Shown here one piece after another: positions 58,601-64,000 of a stretch of DNA of 64,000 bases (the first letter of the stretch is position 1; each line of letters begins with the position of its first letter). Source of the stretch: a virus. A model generated the notes under the pieces. It searched no databases and was not told the DNA's origin. It saw only the letters and a program-made list of their open reading frames with translations. The stretch is from positions 1-64,000 of the IMG/VR virus record IMGVR_UViG_3300026201_000006, one strand, 5' to 3'. The translations under genes were made by a program, and so were the position numbers.

Positions 58601-59884
58601 CCAAGTGCTGCTGAAGTACGGGCTCATTTAAGTGCTGGCACGGGTGTTACATATTCAGGTGGTGCAATATCTATTGGACAATCAGTTGCTACCGATGCTG
58701 ATGTAACGTTTGATGATGTAGTTGTTAGTGGTAACCTTACAGTTAATGGTACTACAACAACAGCCGCTTCGACAAACACTGTTATTACTGATAAGTTAAT
58801 CGAACTTGGTAATGGTCAAACTGGTTCACCATCAGGTGATTTAGGTTTAGTATTTGAACGTGGTTCATCAGATAATGCCTTTATCGGATTTGATGAGAGT
58901 GCAGATAAATTTATAGTTGGTACAGGATCATTTACAGGTGCTTCAACCGGTAACTTAACAATTACAACTGGTACTATGGTTGCTAACCTTGAAGGTGCAA
59001 CTGCAAGTCTTACTGGTAATATAACAGTAGGTGGTACGGTTGACGGACGTGATGTTGCTGCAGATGGTACAAAACTAGATGGCATTGAATCTGCTGCAAC
59101 CGCAGACCAAACTGGTGCTGAGATTAAAGCATTATATGAGGCAGAAACCTCAGCCTTTACAGATGCGCAATTTACTAAGCTAGCAAATATCGAAGCTAAT
59201 GCTGATGTAACAGATGCAACAAATGTTAATGCTGCTGGTGCAGTTATGTTATCAGATACAACAACTTCTGGAATGGGATTTGTTGTTGATGAAGATAATA
59301 TGGCGTCAGATTCTGCTACTAAATTAGCAACACAACAATCAATTAAAGCATATGTAGATGCACGTGAAGCTGCAATTACAACTGCATATACTGCCGCTGA
59401 TGCAACACAAGATCATTTATCAGAAATGGGCGGTACATTAGATGATATTGATAATGGTACAACACACGTTAAAAGTACTAATGACTTTACAGATGCTGCA
59501 CTAGCAAAACTAGGTGGTATTGAAGCATTAGCAGATGTCACGGATGCTACAAATGTAGAAGCTGCTGGCGCGGTAATGGAATCAGGTGCTAACGCATCTG
59601 CGAAGATACCTTCAGGAACTACAGCACAGAGAGATGGATCTCCAAGTGCTGGTTTCTTTAGATGGAATACAACAACTTCAAGTGCGGAAATCTATGATGG
59701 AAGTGAGTGGGGATTAGTTGGTGGTGGAAACACTACAGGAAAGGTTATGTGGGAACACAGTTATACAGTTGCAGAAGATTATGAAATAACTTCTGGTAAC
59801 AACGCGTTAACTGCTGGACCAATAACCATTAACTCAGGCTATTCAGTGACGGTCCCTAGCGGATCTACTTGGGTAGTGGTTTAA
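55667..59884 (+). CDS. Large repeat-rich tail fibre (1405 aa)
   Basis: It starts with an attachment domain (AGTIFKIRRDTAANWSSNNP, LAAGEMGLDQTNNFIKMGDG). A long shaft follows, of repeated units such as TLTGTQTLTNKTLTSPVLNT, then DEDDMSSDSATHLATQQSIK and AYVDAQ, which occur about five times. A distinct module (LSLATNNDSADAVDIGFYGL ... GLFRDASDSGKWKLYKDSQA) is duplicated in the next gene. Composition (Thr, Ser, Ala, Asp, Gly) and repeats fit a trimeric fibre. It overlaps no other gene and is probably a main host-recognition protein. Confidence 0.85.
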   Translation: MAGTIFKIRRDTAANWSSNNPTLAAGEMGLDQTNNFIKMGDGSTAWNSLPQFTQNIENVEDLVGAMVTSNTETFISVTYDDSDGTLDFVVPVLDEDDLSTDSATHLATQQSIKAYVDAQVTAQDLDFQGDSGGALSIDLDSESLTIAGGTGIDTVGSGNSITASIDSTVTTLTGSQTLTNKTLTSPVLNTGISGTAIKDEDDMASDSATHLATQQSIKAYVDAQVDTADALSELADTTITSPADGSMLLYDTGNSVWIDNVMSGDATLADTGAITLATVNSNVGSFGSTTAIPVITVNAKGLITAASTASITTSLTVGADSGSDDTVALATDTLNFTGGTGIDTTVSDNDISIAIDSTVATLTGTQTLTNKTLTNPTIASINGNVTIGGNLTVSGTQTTVSSTTVNVADPMLSLATNNDSADAVDIGFYGLYDTSGSQDLYSGLFRDASDSGKWKLYKDSQAEPTTTVNVSATGHTTGTLVANLEGNVTGDLTGDVTGDVTGNVSGTAATVTGAAQTAITSLGTLTALDVDNININGNTISSTAGTDLNITPLAGQQIVLDGAINVDAGVVTGATSITSTAFVGDLTGDVTGDVTGNADTATTLATARTIAGQSFNGSADITIASTDLSNTSAITLNTASQTLTNKTLTSPVLNTGVSGTAILDEDDMSSDSATQLATQQSIKAYVDSQVTAQDLDFAADSGGSLSIDLDSEALTFTGGTGIDTSGSGNAVTFAIDSTVTTLTGTQTLTNKTLTSPTVTSPVLNTGVSGSAVKDEDDMSSNSATHLATQQSIKAYVDAQTTDETAEGSNNLYYTEERVDDRVSALIVGGTNVTATYDDANNRLTISATTGASGYDLAANDTDDLSEGSANLYFTDERAQDAAGAQIATNGSHTNITATYDDNGDGAIDLSITDAVIRGKVSVTDAGGDGSLAYNNSTGVITYTGPSAAEARAHISVTDSGGDGSLAYNNSTGVITYTGPSAAEVRAHLSAGTGVTYSGGAISIGQSVATDADVTFDDVVVSGNLTVNGTTTTAASTNTVITDKLIELGNGQTGSPSGDLGLVFERGSSDNAFIGFDESADKFIVGTGSFTGASTGNLTITTGTMVANLEGATASLTGNITVGGTVDGRDVAADGTKLDGIESAATADQTGAEIKALYEAETSAFTDAQFTKLANIEANADVTDATNVNAAGAVMLSDTTTSGMGFVVDEDNMASDSATKLATQQSIKAYVDAREAAITTAYTAADATQDHLSEMGGTLDDIDNGTTHVKSTNDFTDAALAKLGGIEALADVTDATNVEAAGAVMESGANASAKIPSGTTAQRDGSPSAGFFRWNTTTSSAEIYDGSEWGLVGGGNTTGKVMWEHSYTVAEDYEITSGNNALTAGPITINSGYSVTVPSGSTWVVV

Positions 59885-59901
59885 TTTTTAGGAGACGATA
59901 A

Positions 59902-62193
59902 ATGTCAAAGATAAAAATTCAGGGTGATTCAGGCGGAACTGGTGTATTTACATTAACTTCTCCTAATTCAAATACTGATAGAACAATAACTCTACCGGAC
60001 GACGCCGGTACGATTGTAACTTCAGCACAATCTGATGCTTCCGGTTATTCTTGGTTAATTGACGAAGATAACATGGCATCTAACCTTGCCACGAAGGTAC
60101 CATCGCAACAATCCGTCAAAGCTTACGTTGATGCACAAATTGGCGCTGAGAATACTCTTGCCGAAGATAACGATGTAAATATCACATCTGCCGCCGATGG
60201 ATCTATGTTGTTATATGACACAGGAACATCAATGTGGATCGACAATGTGATGTCTGGTGATGCTACAATGACAGATGGTGGTGTAATAACACTAGGCGCA
60301 GATGTTATTGATGGTACTCATCTAGCAGATAACGCAGTTAACTCAGAGCATATCACCGCCGGTTCTATCGATACGGCTCATATTGCTGCAGATCAGATTG
60401 TTGCTTCATTGATTGCAGATGATGTTATTAACTCAGAGCATATCGTTGCAGATTCAATTGATGCTGAGCATTTAGCTCCAAACTCTATTAATACTGATGC
60501 TATTATTGATGATGCAGTACGCACAGCACATATTCAAGATGCAAATGTAACATTAGCAAAGATTGCTTCTCAAGCTGCTAACACAGTTATAGTAAGAGAT
60601 GCAAATAGTTCTGGTGTTCTTTCAGCTAAAGCTGTTGCAGATACTCAAATACTAATTGGTGATGGCACTGGATTTACTGCTGCTTCACTAAGTGGTGATG
60701 TAACAATGACTAATGCGGGTGTAACAAACATTAGTGCTGATGTAATTACTGGTGCAGAAATTGCTGATGATTCGATCAATAGTGAACACTATGTTGATGG
60801 TTCAATCGACACGGCTCACATTGCTGCAGATCAAATCACAAACGCTTTGATGGCAGATGATGCAATTGACACAGCTCAGATAGCAGATGGTGCGGTTGAT
60901 ACTGCTCGTCTAGCTGCTGATGCGGTAGATGGAACTAAGATTGCTGATGATTCAATTAACTCAGAGCACTATGTAGATGGTTCAATTGACACTGCACATA
61001 TAGCAGCTGATCAAATTACATCTGCATTGATTGCTGACGCTCAAATTGATAGTGAGCATCTAGTTGCAGGTTCAGTTGATAACTCACACTTAAGTGGTTC
61101 AATTGCTAACGCTAAACTTGCTAACTCAACTATTACTGTAAGTGATGGTTCAAACTCAACAGCCACAGCTCTCGGTGGTACAGTTACTTTCGCCGGAACT
61201 GCCAACGAGGTTACAGTTGCTGAGTCTTCAGGAACAATCACAGTCGGTCTACCAGATAATGTAACAATTGCTGGTAACCTAACAGTATCTGGTACGAACA
61301 CTTCAGTTAGCTCAACAACAATCGAAGTTGCTGATCCACTATTATCACTAGCTACCAACAATGGTTCGGCTGATGCAGTGGATATTGGTCTATACGGATT
61401 GTATGATACATCAGGTTCACAAGACCTTTATGGTGGTATCTTTAGAGATGCTTCTGATTCAGGTAAGTGGAAGATCTTTAAAGACAACCAAGCTGAGCCT
61501 ACTACAACAGTTAATACTTCTGGTACTGGCTATGCAGTTGGTACTTTAGTTGCTAACTTAGAAGGTGATGTTACGGGTGCAGTTACAGGTAATGCTGATA
61601 CAGCAACTTTAGCAACTACTGTTACAATTACTGCAAATAACTCTACTGATGAGACTGTTTATCCAGTATTTGTTGATGGTGCTACAGGTACACAAGGTCT
61701 TGAAAGTGATACTGGATTAGCGTATAATCCTTCATCAGGTAACTTGACAATTGGTGGTACGGTTGACGGACGTGACTTAGCCACTGACGGTAGTAAGCTA
61801 GATGGTATTGAGTCTGGTGCAACAGCTGATCAAACAAACGCTGAGATACGTGCAGCGGTTGAAGCTGCTTCGGATTCAAATGTGTTTACTGACGCTGATC
61901 ATACTAAGCTAGATGGTATAGAAGCTTCTGCTACAGCTGACCAAACTGATGCTGAAATTAGAGCAGCGGTTGAAGCAGCGACGGACAGTAATGTATTCAC
62001 AGATGCAGACCACACTAAACTAAATGGTATTGAAGCTTCTGCAACGGCTGACCAAACAGCTGCAGAAATCTTAACTGCTATTAAGACAGTTGATGGTGCT
62101 TCTTCAGGTTTAGATGCTGACTTACTAGATGGTCAACACGGTTCTCATTACCGTATAGATATCTACAACGCTGCAGGTTCATTACTTAACTAA
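59902..62193 (+). CDS. Repeat-rich tail fibre (763 aa)
   Basis: The N terminus (KIKIQGDSGGTGVFTLTSPN, TDRTITLPDDAGTIVTSAQS) is the attachment type of many marine fibres. The shaft carries repeats of SINSEHYVDGSIDTAHIAAD and similar. A module shares LSLATNNGSADAVDIGLYGL and FRDASDSGKWKIFKDNQAEP with the 1405-residue fibre. The end repeats 'GIEASATADQT(D/A)AEI'. A hairpin terminator follows. It probably forms another trimeric fibre or a fibre end. Confidence 0.85.
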   Translation: MSKIKIQGDSGGTGVFTLTSPNSNTDRTITLPDDAGTIVTSAQSDASGYSWLIDEDNMASNLATKVPSQQSVKAYVDAQIGAENTLAEDNDVNITSAADGSMLLYDTGTSMWIDNVMSGDATMTDGGVITLGADVIDGTHLADNAVNSEHITAGSIDTAHIAADQIVASLIADDVINSEHIVADSIDAEHLAPNSINTDAIIDDAVRTAHIQDANVTLAKIASQAANTVIVRDANSSGVLSAKAVADTQILIGDGTGFTAASLSGDVTMTNAGVTNISADVITGAEIADDSINSEHYVDGSIDTAHIAADQITNALMADDAIDTAQIADGAVDTARLAADAVDGTKIADDSINSEHYVDGSIDTAHIAADQITSALIADAQIDSEHLVAGSVDNSHLSGSIANAKLANSTITVSDGSNSTATALGGTVTFAGTANEVTVAESSGTITVGLPDNVTIAGNLTVSGTNTSVSSTTIEVADPLLSLATNNGSADAVDIGLYGLYDTSGSQDLYGGIFRDASDSGKWKIFKDNQAEPTTTVNTSGTGYAVGTLVANLEGDVTGAVTGNADTATLATTVTITANNSTDETVYPVFVDGATGTQGLESDTGLAYNPSSGNLTIGGTVDGRDLATDGSKLDGIESGATADQTNAEIRAAVEAASDSNVFTDADHTKLDGIEASATADQTDAEIRAAVEAATDSNVFTDADHTKLNGIEASATADQTAAEILTAIKTVDGASSGLDADLLDGQHGSHYRIDIYNAAGSLLN

Positions 62194-62206
62194 TAAGTAA
62201 AATTCT

Positions 62207-62226
62207 AAGGGCTCTTCGGAGCCCTT
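62207..62226 (+). terminator. Hairpin after the last fibre gene
   Basis: AAGGGCTC (62207-62214), loop TTCG and GAGCCCTT (62219-62226) make a perfect eight-pair stem with the very stable UUCG-type loop. No T-run follows; instead the last base starts the TATAAATA late promoter, so terminator and promoter are fused. Confidence 0.75.
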
Positions 62227-62233
62227 ATAAATA
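62226..62233 (+). promoter_or_regulatory. Late promoter TATAAATA, radical SAM ATG at predicted start
   Basis: It starts on the last base of the hairpin and has five bases before the ATG at 62239, which coincides with the predicted RNA start. No ribosome site lies between. Confidence 0.7.
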
Positions 62234-62238
62234 TTGTT

Positions 62239-63675
62239 ATGAATTATCCAAGTGAAACTTTTTGTGCTCTTCCATGGGTACACCTCTCAACAAGACCAAA
62301 CGGACACATGCGCGTATGTTGTACAGCTAACGCTTCCGGTGTTCAGAATCCAGACTCTCAAGATAAGATAGAATCAGACATTGGCATTCTAAAGAATGAT
62401 GATGGTATGCCTTCTAATCTTGCCAATACATCATTAGAATCAGCATGGAATAATGCTTATATGAGAGGTACACGTAAAGCAATGATGCGTGGTGAGAAAC
62501 CTAATAGTTGTATTAAGTGTTACAAAGAGGAAGATGCAGGACATAGATCTAAGAGGATGTGGGAGACCACAAAATGGATTAATAAATTAGGTTTAGAGTC
62601 AGTATTAGAAGGTTACGATCCAGAGACTGGTTCAGTACCACCACAAATCCGATACGTGGATCTTCGCCTTGGGTCTAAGTGTCAGTTAGCCTGTGTTATG
62701 TGTTCACCGAACGATTCTTCGGGTTGGATTGTAGAACATAAAAAAATACATCCTAAATTAAAGAATGAAAATTTAGAAAAAACAATGCGTTGGGAGAAGG
62801 AGACAGGTAAGTTAGCCTTCGTAGGTGCAAGTTATGCATGGCATAAAAAGAATCCTATGTTCTTTGATGAACTATACGAACAAATACCTAAACTAAAACA
62901 ATTGTATTGGGCAGGTGGTGAACCACTTGTAATGAAAGAACATTATGAATTATTAGAGCAAATCATTGAAGATGGTTATGCTAGCGAGATTGAAGTGAGA
63001 TATAACTCAAACGGAATGGAGTGGGACGACAACTTGTTCGATTTATGGAAGCATTTTAAGGAAGTTATATTTCATTTCTCTATTGATGATATGGGAGATA
63101 GGTTGCATTATATAAGATATCCTGCAACATTCGACCATCTCACTGAAAAAATGAGGGAGTTAGATAACTATCCTCATGGAAACCTTAGGCTTACAACAGC
63201 TTATACTATACAACTACTCAACATATGGTCTATACCAGATTTCGTTAAATGGAAATTAACAAATAAATGGAAGCTGTTAAATACATGGCCTCAGGGTGGA
63301 GGTATGATTGATAACCATCTGGCATATTGGCCGCCTCAATTAAATTGTAAAGCGTTGCCATTAGATTTTAAGAAGAAGGTTACTGAAAAGTATGAGGCTT
63401 TCTATCCATGGTTAGAAGAGAACTGGGAATTATCTGGTGCACCAACAAAAGAAGCTTTCATGGAAAACAATTATACTATTGATAGACTTAAAGGTATTGC
63501 CTCATTCATGAATGCAGAAGATTGGTCTGTACGATTACCTGAGACTGCTGAATGGTGTTATCGTGTTGCAGAAGAAAGAGGACAAGATTTTAATGCAATC
63601 TTCCCAGAACTATCTTGGCTTCAAGACTATCATAAACCAAACAATGACTTTCCGCTAGTAATTAATACTGTTTAA
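62239..63675 (+). CDS. Radical SAM protein with extra N-terminal cysteines
   Basis: The 478-residue protein has the radical SAM cluster CxxxCxxC at Cys148, 152 and 155 (GSKCQLACVMCSPND) and the SAM-binding GGEPLV motif after it. Additional cysteines at 9, 27, 28, 91 and 94 (CALPW, RVCC, CIKC) suggest a second cluster, as in SPASM or twitch proteins, but placed at the N terminus. These enzymes modify peptides or small molecules by radical chemistry. Its place just after fibre genes suggests a fibre or surface substrate. It is expressed late, probably leaderless. Confidence 0.88.
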   Translation: MNYPSETFCALPWVHLSTRPNGHMRVCCTANASGVQNPDSQDKIESDIGILKNDDGMPSNLANTSLESAWNNAYMRGTRKAMMRGEKPNSCIKCYKEEDAGHRSKRMWETTKWINKLGLESVLEGYDPETGSVPPQIRYVDLRLGSKCQLACVMCSPNDSSGWIVEHKKIHPKLKNENLEKTMRWEKETGKLAFVGASYAWHKKNPMFFDELYEQIPKLKQLYWAGGEPLVMKEHYELLEQIIEDGYASEIEVRYNSNGMEWDDNLFDLWKHFKEVIFHFSIDDMGDRLHYIRYPATFDHLTEKMRELDNYPHGNLRLTTAYTIQLLNIWSIPDFVKWKLTNKWKLLNTWPQGGGMIDNHLAYWPPQLNCKALPLDFKKKVTEKYEAFYPWLEENWELSGAPTKEAFMENNYTIDRLKGIASFMNAEDWSVRLPETAEWCYRVAEERGQDFNAIFPELSWLQDYHKPNNDFPLVINTV

Positions 63676-64000
63676 AAGCCCAGTATTTCTCTTTACACCA
63701 CCAACATTTCTTACATGGTTTAGTAAAGTTTTTTGTTTCATCTGCCTGGCCTTCACAAGATCTTGTTAAAGGAAATAAACCTTTCATTAAACCTTCCGAT
63801 TCAAAACAACGGGCTACCCAAGCTTTATCATGATTTTGAAATGGTTTTTCAGGATGATATCTTTTTGCACCATCTCTATAAGCAGGTCTATCATCAGTAT
63901 ATAAATCATGTTCTATCATAACAGGTCTAGATGGGTTTTTAGTAACAAATCCGTAACACTCTTTTAATTTGTATTTCTTTTTATTATCATCAAATACTTT
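63662..64000 (-). CDS. PP-loop/QueC-like protein, N terminus outside window
   Basis: The frame is open to the right edge, so 113 C-terminal residues are visible. The end carries TRSCEG, then KPCKKCWWCKEKYWAFKQY, a Cys-x(n)-CxxCxxC zinc site. This resembles the C terminus of QueC and related PP-loop ATPases that act in 7-deazaguanine or PAPS chemistry. The ATP-binding SGGxDS motif would lie outside the window, so the call is provisional. It overlaps the radical SAM gene tail-to-tail by 14 bases, on the opposite strand. Confidence 0.6.
   Translation of the reverse strand, partial: KVFDDNKKKYKLKECYGFVTKNPSRPVMIEHDLYTDDRPAYRDGAKRYHPEKPFQNHDKAWVARCFESEGLMKGLFPLTRSCEGQADETKNFTKPCKKCWWCKEKYWAFKQY

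Noticed and set aside
55667-62193. Regular DNA repeats that might be a CRISPR array or satellite
   Set aside because: The repeats are codon-phased, vary at third positions and encode fibre shaft units, with no direct repeats of constant length and spacers.

Overview
This window is part of a T4-like myovirus genome with an AT-rich, compact gene layout. Hallmarks are UvsX, gp41, gp59, gp32 and gp33; NrdA/NrdB; T4-type RNase H; late promoters of the TATAAATA type; and a T4-order baseplate set (gp4, 54, 26, 51, 48, 53, 5, 25, 6, 7, 8). A circularly permuted tmRNA gene (typical of alphaproteobacteria and cyanobacteria), the low GC content, and a HesB/IscA-like protein point to a marine host, most likely an alphaproteobacterium such as SAR11. 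The host is inferred and not shown directly. Both window ends cut genes, so this is an internal slice of the genome.

Layout. 1-2263 is a tight three-gene metabolic or modification operon (partial unknown, PLP-fold enzyme, SGNH-like protein). 2305-6589 holds recombination, helicase and nucleotide genes (uvsX, 41, dCMP deaminase, MazG-like) with small proteins. 6594-12326 is a late-promoter-led cassette of seven consecutive genes. Their N termini all look like T4 capsid-targeting sequences ending in a gp21 protease site, so I predict they are packaged in the head and possibly injected. 12337-13570 holds conserved unknowns. 13624-21467 is the nucleotide-reduction and DNA-metabolism block (nrdA, tmRNA, IscA-like, nrdB, glutaredoxin, GIY-YIG, RNase H, PD-(D/E)XK nuclease). 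21566-25323 is a field of small genes with a HAD phosphatase, a minimal HExxH protease and a phage-encoded porin-like protein. 25386-27538 is 33-59-32.

27579-32482 is on the minus strand and carries tail genes: tape measure, gp51-like, gp26, gp54-like, two unknowns and gp4. From 32539 the plus strand carries baseplate genes (to 41399), then a very large tail and fibre region (41413-62193). Embedded in that region are two glycosyltransferases, a 2OG-oxygenase-like protein and a possible sulfotransferase; a radical SAM protein and a PP-loop/QueC-like protein close the window.

Regulation can be read directly. Six promoters share an AGTATGTAC box 17-18 bp upstream of TATAAT. Two others share an ACACAAGC box. 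At least a dozen TATAAATA late promoters are present, four of which place the ATG at the predicted transcription start (leaderless late mRNAs). A late promoter inside an SD-sequestering hairpin precedes the capsid-targeted cassette. There is no gene-free stretch longer than about 300 bases; the longest (16488-16794) is filled by the tmRNA and its terminator. I saw no integrase, CRISPR array, insertion sequence or ordinary tRNA gene.
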